DNA of 27,554 bases from Burkholderiales bacterium (GCA_016703325.1 JADJCH010000034.1:1-27554), one strand, 5' to 3'; numbered from the stretch's first letter, positions 15,671 through 24,400 are shown. Notes: generated by a model from the letters alone, not told the origin. Translations and numbers: made by a program.

Positions 15671-17156
15671 GCAGACCGTGAAGGGCTGGAAGCGTCGGTG
15701 CTGGGCTGGCGTGACGTCGGGGCTGCTGGTGTTGCTGCTTTCGGGCTGCGGCGGTGGTGTGGGCACCAACGGCACCGGTGCGGCGCCGCAGAGCGCCGGT
15801 ACCGGCACGGTGACCGGCTTCGGCAGCGTGATCATCGACGGGGTGGCCTACGACGACAGTCAGGCACAGGTGATCAGCGATGCAGAGGCCGGCGAGGAGT
15901 TGTCTGAAGTCAAGCTGGGCCAGCGTGTCAGCGTCGAATACGAAGCTGCTGAAGGCGCTGGGAAGCCACTGGCCAGGCGGATTTCGGTGCAGTCGACCCT
16001 GCGCGGTATGGTGGAGGCGATCGACGGACGGACTCTCACCGTGCTGGGCCAAACCGTGCAGGTCAACGATGGTGCCGTTGAAGGTGTTGAAGGTCCGGTC
16101 ACGGTGCTGGAGGGGTTCGAGACCCTGTCCGCTCTGGCGGGACAGGCGGTGGAGATCCACGCCATGGAGGTCATGGACGGTGCGAGCCGGGTCTGGCAGG
16201 CCACACGCATTGAAGCGGTCGGCGAGCTGAGCGACCGCAGCGAGGTGCGGGTCACCGGCCGGGTCACAGCCCTCAATGCCGCCGACGCATTGACGCGCCG
16301 GTTCATGATCGGGCCGCTGCAGGTGTCGATTGCGCCGTCCGCTGCGGCCTCTGCTGGGCTGGCCGATGGCTTGCTCGTGCGGGTGCTGGCGCGGTGGAGT
16401 GACTACGATTCCGCAGCTTCCACGCTGAGCGCGCGGCGTGTGCTGGCGGTGGCTGTGCCGGCAAAAAGCATCGATCCCGAGGCGACCCTGACGCTGACCG
16501 GACTGGTGAGCAACCTGGATGAAGCTTCGAAGACCTTCGAGCTGGATGGCCAGAAGGTCGGCTATGCCGGCGCGGTGTTCACCCCATCCACTGCCACCCT
16601 GCGAAACCGTCGGTATGTGGTGGTGACGGCGTCATCCACGGGGGCGGGAATGGTCCAGGCGCAGTCGGTCCAGCTGCCGCAAAACCTCGCAACCACCGAA
16701 CTGCATGGCACGGTCATGGGCCTGGACGCGGTGGCGGGGCGCTTCCAGGTGCGCGGCACCTGGGTGCGTTTCGGCGATGCCACCACCTTCGAGGATTGCA
16801 GCGTGGGTGAGTGGGGCAGCGGCGCCTATGTGGAGGTGTACGGTCTGGTGGAGGCCTCCGGCACGGTGCTGGCCCGCAAGGTCTACTGCGAGGATGAGGA
16901 GATCGGCCAGGTCGTGGAACGCTTTGGTGAGGTGCTGTCGGTCCAGGCGGCCCAACGCCAGTTCGTGCTGCGCAATACGGACCGGTCCGGGCGCATCGAA
17001 GACCTCACCGTGCAGTGGAGCGGCAGCACCTACTTCCGTTCACCGTTGAGCGCGAGGAGCGGTCCTGCCGTCGGCGACCGACTTGAGGTGGAGGGCCGCT
17101 TCAGCGGCGCCGGATCCGCCCTCGTGCTCCAGGCCAGCAAGGTCAAGCCGGACTGA
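15660..17156 (+). CDS. DUF5666-containing lipoprotein
   Basis: A 498-residue predicted lipoprotein: basic N-terminus, hydrophobic core (LLVLLLSGC) and lipobox LSGC with the lipidated cysteine at 30, followed by a Gly-rich stretch. The rest repeats small beta-strand units resembling OB-like DUF5666 modules (GTVTGFGSVIIDGVAYD, RGMVEAIDGRTLTVLG, GTVMGLDAVAGRFQVRG, GEVLSVQAAQRQFVLRN), about six in all. The function is unknown; likely an envelope-bound protein. A GAGGAG site lies inside the end of the DUF6502 gene, whose stop it overlaps by 11 bp, so the two are translated together. Confidence 0.75.
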   Translation: MRLEQTVKGWKRRCWAGVTSGLLVLLLSGCGGGVGTNGTGAAPQSAGTGTVTGFGSVIIDGVAYDDSQAQVISDAEAGEELSEVKLGQRVSVEYEAAEGAGKPLARRISVQSTLRGMVEAIDGRTLTVLGQTVQVNDGAVEGVEGPVTVLEGFETLSALAGQAVEIHAMEVMDGASRVWQATRIEAVGELSDRSEVRVTGRVTALNAADALTRRFMIGPLQVSIAPSAAASAGLADGLLVRVLARWSDYDSAASTLSARRVLAVAVPAKSIDPEATLTLTGLVSNLDEASKTFELDGQKVGYAGAVFTPSTATLRNRRYVVVTASSTGAGMVQAQSVQLPQNLATTELHGTVMGLDAVAGRFQVRGTWVRFGDATTFEDCSVGEWGSGAYVEVYGLVEASGTVLARKVYCEDEEIGQVVERFGEVLSVQAAQRQFVLRNTDRSGRIEDLTVQWSGSTYFRSPLSARSGPAVGDRLEVEGRFSGAGSALVLQASKVKPD

Positions 17157-17163
17157 ACGACGA

Positions 17164-17189
17164 GCCTGGTGCAGGTGGCTGCGCCGGGC
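17164..17189. terminator. Hairpin between convergent DUF5666 and hslR genes
   Basis: GCCTGGTGCAG (17164-17174) and CTGCGCCGGGC (17179-17189) form an 11-bp stem with two G-U pairs around GTGG. It fills most of the 38-bp gap and can serve both directions, though without a U-run. Confidence 0.5.
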
Positions 17190-17194
17190 GAGGT

Positions 17195-17701
17195 TCAGTC
17201 GTCTTCCCCAGCGTTGCCGTCCCCGTCGTCCAGACTCACGCTCCAGCGCTGCCAATCCGCCAGTTGACGCCGGGCTGCCTTGGTCGGTCGTCCCTGTTCG
17301 ATGCTCAGTGCAGGCTCGGTGTGCAGCCGGCGCTCGGCCGCCCACTGTGCCTGGGCCGCCAGGCTTTCCGGTGTTTCTTCGTAGAGCAGCCGGGCCACCG
17401 GGGCCGGGCCGCGTGTGGCCGACAGGCCCTGTACCACCACCTCTCGCGGCACCGGGGCGTTGCCCTGCCGCAGGCTCAGGCGGTCGCCACGGCGCACTTC
17501 CCGGGCCGGCTTGGCCAGCTGGCCGTTGACCATCACCCGGCCCCGGCCCACCTCGTCGGCGGCCAGGCTGCGGGTCTTGTAGAAGCGCGCGGCCCACAGC
17601 CACTTGTCCAGCCGCAGGCTGGAGTGGCTGCCGGCGGGCAGCAGGTCGTCGTCATCGTCCGGGGGCGTGGGCGGGGTAGGGGTGGGGGATCGTCGGCTCA
17701 C
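17195..17701 (-). CDS. hslR: Hsp15-like S4-domain RNA-binding protein
   Basis: Hsp15 binds free 50S subunits carrying nascent chains after heat shock and helps recycle them. The 168-residue product has the S4 motif LRLDKWLWAARFYKTRSLAADEVGRGRVMVNG at about residues 29-60 and the family's basic C-terminal half. An acidic Pro-rich N-terminus (PPDDDDDLLP) is longer than in E. coli. The only usable start is GTG at 17701, which overlaps the tctE stop (GTGA). Its placement at the end of a two-component operon is unusual. Confidence 0.85.
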   Translation of the reverse strand: MSRRSPTPTPPTPPDDDDDLLPAGSHSSLRLDKWLWAARFYKTRSLAADEVGRGRVMVNGQLAKPAREVRRGDRLSLRQGNAPVPREVVVQGLSATRGPAPVARLLYEETPESLAAQAQWAAERRLHTEPALSIEQGRPTKAARRQLADWQRWSVSLDDGDGNAGEDD

Positions 17702-19167
17702 GGGTTGAATTGTGTCGCGCGCGCCGGGGGCGTTGCGGTCGGCAGGGTGACGATGGCATCCAGCCCCGCCGGTGCCTCATCGCTGTCCCGGTTGACCAGC
17801 TGGATCTCCCCGCCCAGGCGCTCGCAGATCTGCCGGCAGATCGCCAGGCCCAGGCCGCTGCCGGAGGTGCCTGTCGGACCCGCTCCCGCTCCTGCTCCCT
17901 TGCCGGTTCCCCCCGGGCCGGTGTGAAAGGGCTCGTAGAGGTGCGCACGCCGCGCCGCATCCAGCCCCGGGCCGCTGTCACGCACGCGCAGGCGGGCGCA
18001 GCCTGGCCCGCTTTCGACGCTCACCAGCAGCACACCCCCCACCGGCGTGGCGCGAATGGCGTTGTGCAGCAGGTTGCGCGTCAGCTCACGCAGCATCCAG
18101 GCATGGCCGCTGACCCAAGCGGGCTGGTCGGCATCGAGTTCGAAGTCCAGATTCTTGTCGGCGATCAGCGGTGCCAGGTCCAGCGCCACCTCGCGCACCG
18201 GTTCGCACAGGTCGAGCGTCTGCGGTTCGTCCTGATGGTGCACCTGCTCCACCTTGGCCAGCGCCAGCATCTGGTTGGCCAGGCGGATGGCGCGGTCGAT
18301 GGTGCCGTGCATGGCCTGCAGCGTCTCGCTGGCGTCGGCATGGCCGCTCAGGCCGTTCTGCGCCTGGATCTTCAGCACCGCCAGCGGTGTGCGCAGCTGG
18401 TGCGATGCGTCGCGCACGAATTCCCGCTGGTGCGTGATCAGCCGCGACAGCCGGAGCATCAGATCGTTCATCGCGGCCAGCACCGGGCGCAGCTCGGTGG
18501 GCAGGCCCGGCGGGGCCAGCGCGGACAGGTCGCGTTCGTCGCGCGCCGACACCGCATCGCGCAGCTGGTTCACCGGCCGCAGCGCACGCGCCACCACCAC
18601 CGCGGCCACGCCGCCGACCACCGCGATCATGGCCGCGTGGCGCAGCAGCGTCTCGATCAGCAGGGCCCGGGCATGGCGTTCGCGGATTTCCAGCGTCTCG
18701 GCCACCTGCACCAGCGCCACGCCGCGCATCTGCGGGCCGGACACCGGCTGGTACAACGCGGCCATGCGGATGCGTTCCCCCGCGTACTCGGCGTCGTAGA
18801 AGTCCACCAGCGCCGCATAGTCCGCGCGCTGCGGCGGCACGCGGGTGTAGGGCGGCAGGTCCGCATAGCCGGAGAGGAACTCGCCCTTCGGCCCGCTCAC
18901 CCGGTACACCATGCGCCCTTCGTTGCCGGCCTCGAAGATCTCCAGCGCGGCGTAGGGTACCTCCACCTTCAGGGCCTGTTCCTCCGGGCGCAGCAGCTCG
19001 CCGATCGAGCGGGCAGAGGCCAGCAGCGAGCGGTCGTAGGCGGTGTTGATCGACCCCAGCACGCGCCGGTAGGTGGACCAGGCGTCAAAGGCCACAAAGG
19101 CAGCGATCGGCAGCACGATGCCGGCCAGCAACTGCCAGCGCAGCGACTGCGGGACCAGCCACTTCAT
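17698..19167 (-). CDS. tctE: Sensor histidine kinase TctE (tricarboxylate two-component system)
   Basis: A 489-residue inner-membrane kinase: membrane segment at about 13-30, periplasmic sensing domain to ~180, second membrane segment (AAMIAVVGGVAAVVVARAL), HAMP-like linker, H-box with phospho-accepting H256 in SHQLRTPL, N-box NLLHNAI, and G-boxes DSGPGLD and GSGLGLAI. Between the G-boxes is an unusual Gly-rich insertion (GPGGTGKGAGAGAG). It begins with ATGA overlapping the tctD stop by four bases. The divergent tctCBA genes make tricarboxylate sensing the likely role. Confidence 0.9.
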   Translation of the reverse strand: MKWLVPQSLRWQLLAGIVLPIAAFVAFDAWSTYRRVLGSINTAYDRSLLASARSIGELLRPEEQALKVEVPYAALEIFEAGNEGRMVYRVSGPKGEFLSGYADLPPYTRVPPQRADYAALVDFYDAEYAGERIRMAALYQPVSGPQMRGVALVQVAETLEIRERHARALLIETLLRHAAMIAVVGGVAAVVVARALRPVNQLRDAVSARDERDLSALAPPGLPTELRPVLAAMNDLMLRLSRLITHQREFVRDASHQLRTPLAVLKIQAQNGLSGHADASETLQAMHGTIDRAIRLANQMLALAKVEQVHHQDEPQTLDLCEPVREVALDLAPLIADKNLDFELDADQPAWVSGHAWMLRELTRNLLHNAIRATPVGGVLLVSVESGPGCARLRVRDSGPGLDAARRAHLYEPFHTGPGGTGKGAGAGAGPTGTSGSGLGLAICRQICERLGGEIQLVNRDSDEAPAGLDAIVTLPTATPPARATQFNP

Positions 19168-19865
19168 GGCCCGTCGTGCGGCGGTGCCGCGCCCGCTGCA
19201 GGTTCGGCACGCAGCAGGTAGCCCAGGCCCCTCAGCGTGACCAGCGCCACCCCGCTGCCGGCCAGCTTCTTGCGCAGCCGGTAGGCCACCACCTCGATGG
19301 CCTCGAACTGCACCTGCTCCTCCATCGGGAACACCAGGTGAAACAGCTTCTCCTTGGGCACGGCATGGCCGGGGCGGGCGATCAGCGCCTTCAGCAGCGC
19401 CTGCTCGCGCGGCGTGAGCTCCAGGATCTGGCTGCCCAGGTGGAAGGCGCCGGAGAGTCGGTCCAGCTGGAGCGGGCCGCAGGCCAGAGGCTCCTGGTCG
19501 CGCGGGCCGTTGCGGCGCAACAGCGCGCGGATGCGCGCCTCCAGCACGTCCAGGTCGAAGGGTTTGGCCAGGTAGTCGTCGGCCCCGGCGTTCAGTCCCA
19601 GCACCCGGTCGCCCACCGCGCCCCGGGCGGTGAGGATGAGGATGGGCACCGCGATGCCCTCGGCGCGCGCCCGGTGCAGCACCTGCAGGCCGTCCATGCC
19701 AGGCAGGCTCAGATCCAGCAGAGCCGCGTCGGGCGGGTTGTGGCGCAACCGGGCCAGGGCCTCGCCGCCGTCGGCGCTGTGGGTCACCTCGAAACCGCGC
19801 CGCTCCAGTGCCCGGCTCAGTGCCTGGGCCAGGGCCGCTTCGTCTTCCACCAGCAACAGTTTCAT
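19164..19865 (-). CDS. tctD: Response regulator TctD (OmpR family)
   Basis: A 233-residue regulator with a receiver domain (acid pocket E7/D8, phospho-acceptor D51 in ALLDLSLPGMDG, K in LAKPFD) and a winged-helix DNA-binding domain (LTPREQALLKALIARPGHAVPKEKL... RLRKKL). It is the first gene of tctD-tctE-hslR and is divergent from tctCBA, the classic arrangement in which TctD activates the transporter genes when TctE detects substrate. Confidence 0.92.
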   Translation of the reverse strand: MKLLLVEDEAALAQALSRALERRGFEVTHSADGGEALARLRHNPPDAALLDLSLPGMDGLQVLHRARAEGIAVPILILTARGAVGDRVLGLNAGADDYLAKPFDLDVLEARIRALLRRNGPRDQEPLACGPLQLDRLSGAFHLGSQILELTPREQALLKALIARPGHAVPKEKLFHLVFPMEEQVQFEAIEVVAYRLRKKLAGSGVALVTLRGLGYLLRAEPAAGAAPPHDGP

Positions 19866-19953
19866 GGGGTGCGAGTGTGCCGTGTCCGCCCCGGAGGATG
19901 GACCGCGGGCCGACCCTGAGAATGTCCCTCGAATCCTGGCCGGACAGGTGACC

Positions 19954-19991
19954 GACAGCCAGTCCGGGCGCCGTGACAGCCGATTGACAGC
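19954..19991. promoter_or_regulatory. Helically phased GACAGC repeats between tctD and tctC (candidate TctD sites)
   Basis: GACAGCC at 19954-19960, GACAGCC at 19975-19981 and GACAGC at 19986-19991 begin 21 and 11 bp apart, two and one helical turns. OmpR-family regulators bind direct repeats with this spacing. The last copy overlaps TTGACA (19984-19989), a possible -35; no good -10 is visible. Confidence 0.5.
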
Positions 19992-20103
19992 TCCGGCGGA
20001 TCCCCTGCGGGTTGCCCCGGGGGCGCCGCGCCGCGGCCTCGCGCAGCATTGCCCTGTCCGATTTCCCTTCCTGTTCCACCCCCCAGATTCCGGAGACAAG
20101 ACG

Positions 20104-21063
20104 ATGCGTCGTACTGCCCTCAAGCTCCTCGCCCTGCCGCTGGCGCTGGCCCTGTTCGGTGCCACGGCCGCCCAGGCGGCCGAGAACTTCAAGATCATGG
20201 CGCCGGCCAATCCGGGCGGCGGCTACGACCAGGCTGCGCGCGGCCTGGGCAAGGCGATGCAGGAGGCCGGTGTGGCCGGCAGCGTCACCTACGAGAACAA
20301 GGGCGGCGCAGGTGGCACCATCGGCCTGGCCCAGTTCGTCAACGCCGGCAAGGGCGACCCCAACGCGCTGATCGTGGTCGGCGCGGTCATGGTCGGTGCC
20401 ATCGTGCAGAACAAGCCGCCGGTGACGCTGGCGCAGGCCACCCCGGTGGCCCGCCTGATGGCGGAGTACAACGCCTTCGTGGTGCCGGCCAACTCGCCGA
20501 TCAAGACCATGAAGGACGTGGTCGAGCAGATGAAGAAGGACCCTGCCAGCGTCAAGTGGGGCGGCGGCTCCAAGGGCTCGGTGGACCACGTCAGCGTGGC
20601 GATGATCGCCCGCGACGTCGGTGTCGACCCGACCAAGGTCAACTACGTGCCCTTCAAGGGCGGCGGCGAGGCCACTGCGGCCATCCTGGGCGGCCACGTC
20701 ACCGTGGGGACGAGCGGCTGGGGTGAGCTGCAGGAGTTCGTGCAGAGCGGCAAGCTGCGTGCGATCGCCATCACCGCGCCGGCGCGGTTGAAGGGTGTGC
20801 CGGTGGCGACCCTGAAGGAGCAGGGTGTCAACGTCGAGATCGGCAACTGGCGCGGCGTCTATGCGCCCCCGGGCATCACGCCGGAGCAGCGCAAGGCCCT
20901 GGCCGATGCGGTGACCAAGGCCACCAAGACCAAGGGCTGGGCCGAGCTGCTGGAGAAGAACAGCTGGACGCCGGTGCTGATGACCGGTCCGGACTTCGAC
21001 CAGTTCGTTGATCACAGCCACGCCGAGCTGCGTGCGCTGATGGTCAAGCTGGGCATGATCTGA
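20104..21063 (+). CDS. tctC: Tricarboxylate-binding protein TctC (Bug/TTT family)
   Basis: Periplasmic receptor of the tripartite tricarboxylate transporter. The 319-residue protein has a signal peptide ending AAQA-A at about residue 24, then the Bug-family start ENFKIMAPANPGGGYDQAARGL, the FKGGGEATAAILGGHV region and the late GVYAPPGITPEQRKALADAV segment. GGAGAC precedes the ATG by about 6-8 bases. First gene of the tctCBA unit; citrate-like substrates are the usual ligands but Bug proteins vary. Confidence 0.9.
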   Translation: MRRTALKLLALPLALALFGATAAQAAENFKIMAPANPGGGYDQAARGLGKAMQEAGVAGSVTYENKGGAGGTIGLAQFVNAGKGDPNALIVVGAVMVGAIVQNKPPVTLAQATPVARLMAEYNAFVVPANSPIKTMKDVVEQMKKDPASVKWGGGSKGSVDHVSVAMIARDVGVDPTKVNYVPFKGGGEATAAILGGHVTVGTSGWGELQEFVQSGKLRAIAITAPARLKGVPVATLKEQGVNVEIGNWRGVYAPPGITPEQRKALADAVTKATKTKGWAELLEKNSWTPVLMTGPDFDQFVDHSHAELRALMVKLGMI

Positions 21064-21076
21064 CCGGGTGGCCACG

Positions 21077-21586
21077 ATGAGCAGCAAGCAAGGCAGCCCG
21101 GCCAACCGCGGCCACCTCTGGATCGGCCTCGGCACCGCGCTGCTGGGTGTGCTGCTGGCCATCGGCGCCAGCCAGATCGGCGGTGCGGCCGGCTACGGCG
21201 GTGCCGGCCCGGCCTTCCTGCCCTGGCTGGTGTCGCTGGTGCTGATCGGCCTGGGCCTGCTCCAGGCGGCGGTGGCGCTGCGCAGCGGCGAGGAGCTGGT
21301 GGAGGCGCCCGCCTTCGATCCCCGCTGGAAGGCGGTGGCCTGGGTCTCGGCCGGTGTGCTGCTCAACGCGCTGCTGATCGAGCGCATCGGCTTCATCCCC
21401 TCCTGTGCATTGCTGTTTGCGCTGGCGGCGCGGGGTTTTCGCCTCGGTGCCGACGGGCGCCCCGGCCTGGGCACCCTCGGTCGGGACTTCATCATCGGCC
21501 TGGCGATCTCCGCCCCGGTGTTCTGGGTCTTCACCAAGGTGCTCGGCCTGACGCTGCCCGCCCTGGTCAAGGGCGGCTGGATCTGA
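21077..21586 (+). CDS. tctB: Small membrane subunit TctB
   Basis: A 169-residue protein with four membrane segments (about 17-37, 47-67, 85-102 and 135-155), the layout of TctB, the small permease subunit of TTT transporters. I chose ATG 21077 (13 bp after the tctC stop); a GTG at 21068 would add three residues. Sequence is weakly conserved in this family, so the assignment rests on topology and position. Confidence 0.85.
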   Translation: MSSKQGSPANRGHLWIGLGTALLGVLLAIGASQIGGAAGYGGAGPAFLPWLVSLVLIGLGLLQAAVALRSGEELVEAPAFDPRWKAVAWVSAGVLLNALLIERIGFIPSCALLFALAARGFRLGADGRPGLGTLGRDFIIGLAISAPVFWVFTKVLGLTLPALVKGGWI

Positions 21587-21612
21587 CGACCTGACGATCT
21601 GAAGGAACTGCC

Positions 21613-23100
21613 ATGGACGTCTGGTCCTCCCTGATGGGTGGCTTCGCCTCGGCGGCCACCCCGATCAACCTGCTCTGGGCCCTGCTGGGCTGCACCATCG
21701 GCACGGCCGTGGGAGTGCTGCCCGGCATCGGCCCCGCGCTGACCGTGGCGATGCTGCTGCCGCTGACCGGCCAGGTCGAGCCCACCGCCTCGATGATCCT
21801 GTTTGCCGGCATCTACTACGGTGCGATGTATGGCGGCTCCACCACCTCCATCCTGCTCAACACCCCGGGCGAGACCGCCACCATGGTGACGGCGATGGAG
21901 GGCAACCTGATGGCCAAGAACGGCCGCGCCGGTGCGGCGCTGGCCACTGCGGCGATCGGCTCCTTCGTGGCCGGCACCATCGCCACCATCCTCCTCACGC
22001 TGTTCGCCCCCTGGCTGGCCGAGGTGGCGCTGCGCTTCGGCCCGCCGGAGTACTTCGCACTGATGGTGCTGGCCTTCATCACCGTCTCCTCCGTGCTCGG
22101 TGCCAGCGCGCTGCGCGGCGTGACGGCCCTGTTCATCGGCCTGGCCATCGGGCTGGTCGGCATGGACGAGATCTCCGGCGTGGCGCGCTACACCCTGGGC
22201 GTGCCCGAGCTGGTGGACCGCATCGAGGTCACGCTGGTCGCGGTCGGCCTGTTCGCGGTGGGCGAGGCGATGTTCTTCGCCGTCTACGAAGGCCGCCGCG
22301 TCGAGGGCGAGAACCGCATGTCCAGCCTCTACATGACCCGGCTGGAATGGAAGCGCTCCTGGCCGGCCTGGATCCGCGGCACCTTCATCGGCTTCCCCTT
22401 CGGCACCGTGCCGGCGGGCGGCACCGAGATCCCGACCTTCCTCTCCTACGGCATGGAGAAGAAGCTCTCCAGGCACAAGGAGGAGTTCGGCACCGTCGGC
22501 GCCATCGAAGGCGTGGCTGGCCCCGAGGCGGCCAACAACGCCACTGCCGCGGGTGTGCTGGTGCCGCTGCTGACGCTGGGCATCCCGACCTCCACGACGG
22601 CAGCCATCCTGCTGTCGGCCTTCCAGAACTACGGCATCACCACCGGGCCGCAGCTGTTTCAGAGCAGCGGGCCGCTGGTGTGGGCGCTGATCGCCTCGCT
22701 GTACATCGGCAACGTCATGCTGCTGGTGCTCAACCTGCCGCTGGTGGGCCTGTGGGTCAAGCTGCTGCACATCCCGCGCCACTGGTTGTACGCCGGCATC
22801 CTGGTGTTCGCCACCGTGGGCGTGTACGGCATGCGCCAGTCGGCCTTCGACCTGGTGCTGCTCTACGCCATCGGCCTGATGGGCCTGGCCATGCGCCGCT
22901 ACGACTTTCCCACCGCCCCGGTCATCGTCGGCATGATCCTCGGCCCGATGGCCGAGGCCCAGTTCCGCAACGCCATGTCCATCGGCGAGGGCCACCTCGG
23001 CGTGTTCTTCGAGCGCCCGCTGTCGGCCACGGTGTTCGGCATCTGCATCCTTGCCATCGTCGTGCCGCGGCTGATGCGCCTGCGCCAGCGCGGCGGCTGA
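21613..23100 (+). CDS. tctA: Large membrane subunit TctA
   Basis: The main permease of the tripartite tricarboxylate transporter, 495 residues with about a dozen membrane segments. The diagnostic first conserved block GVLPGIGPALTVAMLLPLTG and YYGAMYGGSTTSILLNTPGE is intact, as is the second pseudo-symmetric block VPLLTLGIPTSTTAAILLSA. AGGAA precedes the ATG by 7 bases; the gap after tctB is 26 bp. Confidence 0.95.
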   Translation: MDVWSSLMGGFASAATPINLLWALLGCTIGTAVGVLPGIGPALTVAMLLPLTGQVEPTASMILFAGIYYGAMYGGSTTSILLNTPGETATMVTAMEGNLMAKNGRAGAALATAAIGSFVAGTIATILLTLFAPWLAEVALRFGPPEYFALMVLAFITVSSVLGASALRGVTALFIGLAIGLVGMDEISGVARYTLGVPELVDRIEVTLVAVGLFAVGEAMFFAVYEGRRVEGENRMSSLYMTRLEWKRSWPAWIRGTFIGFPFGTVPAGGTEIPTFLSYGMEKKLSRHKEEFGTVGAIEGVAGPEAANNATAAGVLVPLLTLGIPTSTTAAILLSAFQNYGITTGPQLFQSSGPLVWALIASLYIGNVMLLVLNLPLVGLWVKLLHIPRHWLYAGILVFATVGVYGMRQSAFDLVLLYAIGLMGLAMRRYDFPTAPVIVGMILGPMAEAQFRNAMSIGEGHLGVFFERPLSATVFGICILAIVVPRLMRLRQRGG

Positions 23101-23256
23101 CGCCGGGGGGCGGGCGCCGCGCCACTGACGCGCGGTGATCCCCCCGCTCTTCCCCCGTCTTCCTCCCTTCTCCCCCTCCCCACCTCACAGCCCGGGGCCG
23201 CACGGCCGGGCTGTGGCTCGACCCTGTCCACCGTGCGTTCAAAGAGGAGACTTCCC
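23101..23256 (+). other. tctA-porin gap with polypyrimidine tract and hairpin
   Basis: A ~45-base C/T-rich tract (about 23139-23185) precedes the hairpin CACAGCCCGG / CCGGGCTGTG (23186-23195 with 23206-23215; the loop contains GGCC twice). No T-run follows, so an mRNA processing, stability or attenuation element is as likely as a terminator. A GAGGAG site at 23245 precedes the porin. Confidence 0.45.
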
Positions 23257-24180
23257 ATGAAACCCATCCACCGCCTGGCCTGGTGCCTGCTGGCCGTTGC
23301 CGGCCCGGCCGCCGCTCAGAGCAACGTCACGGTCTACGGCAAGGTCGACCTCGGCCTGCGCAAGAGCCTGGGGGCCGACGACGTCGTCCTGGCCACCAGC
23401 GGCGACAGCCGGTTGGGATTCCGCGGCGTGGAGGACCTGGGCGGTGGCCTGCAGGCCTTCTTCGGCATGGAGCACCGCTTCCTTGCCGACACCGGCCAGC
23501 AGGACGGCAGCCAGTTCTTCAAGGGCTACTCCCACCTGGGGCTGCAGGGCAGCTTCGGCCGCTTCGGCATGGGCCGGCAGTATGTGGCCGCCTTCTCCCT
23601 GGCACAGCATCCCTTCGATCCCTTCGAGGGCGACACCGTGGCCGCCGTGCGCGATGTGGCCATGCGCGTAGGCGGCATCACCAAGGTGCGGGTGGACTCC
23701 TCCCTGCGCTACGACATCACGCTGTCGAGCGTGACGGTGGCCGCTTCGCTGGGCGACTCCACCACCAACGGCGGCGAACACCGTCCTGTGTCGCTGGCCG
23801 CACGCTATCGCGACAGCAACCTCACGCTGGCAGCCGGCTTCGAGAACCCCGCCGGGGAGAAGGACAAGCAGTGGAACCTGGGCGCCGCCTACAAGCTGGC
23901 CGGCAACACCCTGTCGGCCGGCCTGGCACGCGGCACCACCAATGCCGGCCTGTCCGCGCAGGGTTGGATGCTGGGGTTGAACGCACCCGTCGGCCCGGGC
24001 GACTTCAAGCTGGCCTATGGCACCCAGAAGGTCGATGGCGTGACCACCGCCCAGAAGGTGGGCGTGGGTTACCACTACCCGCTGTCCAAGCGCACCCTGA
24101 TCTATGCGGACGCCGGTCACGACAGCAAACGCAGCAGCCACAAGACCGGCTACGACCTCGGCCTGCGGCACGAGTTCTGA
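23257..24180 (+). CDS. Outer-membrane porin (gram-negative porin family)
   Basis: A 307-residue beta-barrel protein: signal peptide cleaved after AGPAAA at about residue 20, then the betaproteobacterial porin start QSNVTVYGKVDLGL, SRLGFRGVEDLGGGLQAFFGMEHRF, FGMGRQYVA and alternating-hydrophobic strands, ending in phenylalanine (RHEF) as needed for barrel assembly. It is at the end of the tctCBA unit, so it probably lets tricarboxylates through the outer membrane, like OpdH in Pseudomonas; the substrate link is inference. Confidence 0.9.
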   Translation: MKPIHRLAWCLLAVAGPAAAQSNVTVYGKVDLGLRKSLGADDVVLATSGDSRLGFRGVEDLGGGLQAFFGMEHRFLADTGQQDGSQFFKGYSHLGLQGSFGRFGMGRQYVAAFSLAQHPFDPFEGDTVAAVRDVAMRVGGITKVRVDSSLRYDITLSSVTVAASLGDSTTNGGEHRPVSLAARYRDSNLTLAAGFENPAGEKDKQWNLGAAYKLAGNTLSAGLARGTTNAGLSAQGWMLGLNAPVGPGDFKLAYGTQKVDGVTTAQKVGVGYHYPLSKRTLIYADAGHDSKRSSHKTGYDLGLRHEF

Positions 24181-24200
24181 CACCCAGGGACGGTCACGCG

Positions 24201-24220
24201 GCGGGCCCGTCCGGGCCTGC
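24201..24220 (+). terminator. Hairpin after the porin gene
   Basis: GCGGGCCC / GGGCCTGC with a 4-nt loop (8 bp, one G-T pair) starts 20 bp after the porin stop. No U-run. The following ~140 bases up to the IS remnant show no gene. Confidence 0.4.
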
Positions 24221-24362
24221 TCACATCCCGACATCCCATTCTTGCAAGGCGCTGATGCCGCGACATCGTCGGCTGCAGCCCGCTTCCTCGCGTTCCCGTG
24301 GGGTCCCCGACTGTCTACGGGGCCGGTGCAGGATCTGGAAGCGATGAAGTGCAGGAACGAGG

Positions 24363-24400
24363 GGGCGGAGTCAAGTCTGAAGTGCAACGGTTTTGGCAGT
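24363..24400. repeat. Extra 38-bp copy of an IS30-like end, in tandem with the left IS
   Basis: The 38 bases starting GGGCGGAGTCAAG at 24363-24400 are repeated exactly at 24401-24438, where they form the left end of the IS. A second, lone IS end abuts the element. Confidence 0.9.

Noticed and set aside
17698..21162. A 1154-residue minus-strand frame running through tctE and beyond.
   Set aside because: It is the tctE frame extended through unrelated frames of tctD, the intergenic gap and tctC; the true gene starts at 19167.
24181..24362. A small gene between the porin and the IS remnant.
   Set aside because: Short frames only, without ribosome sites or recognisable sequence; treated as intergenic.
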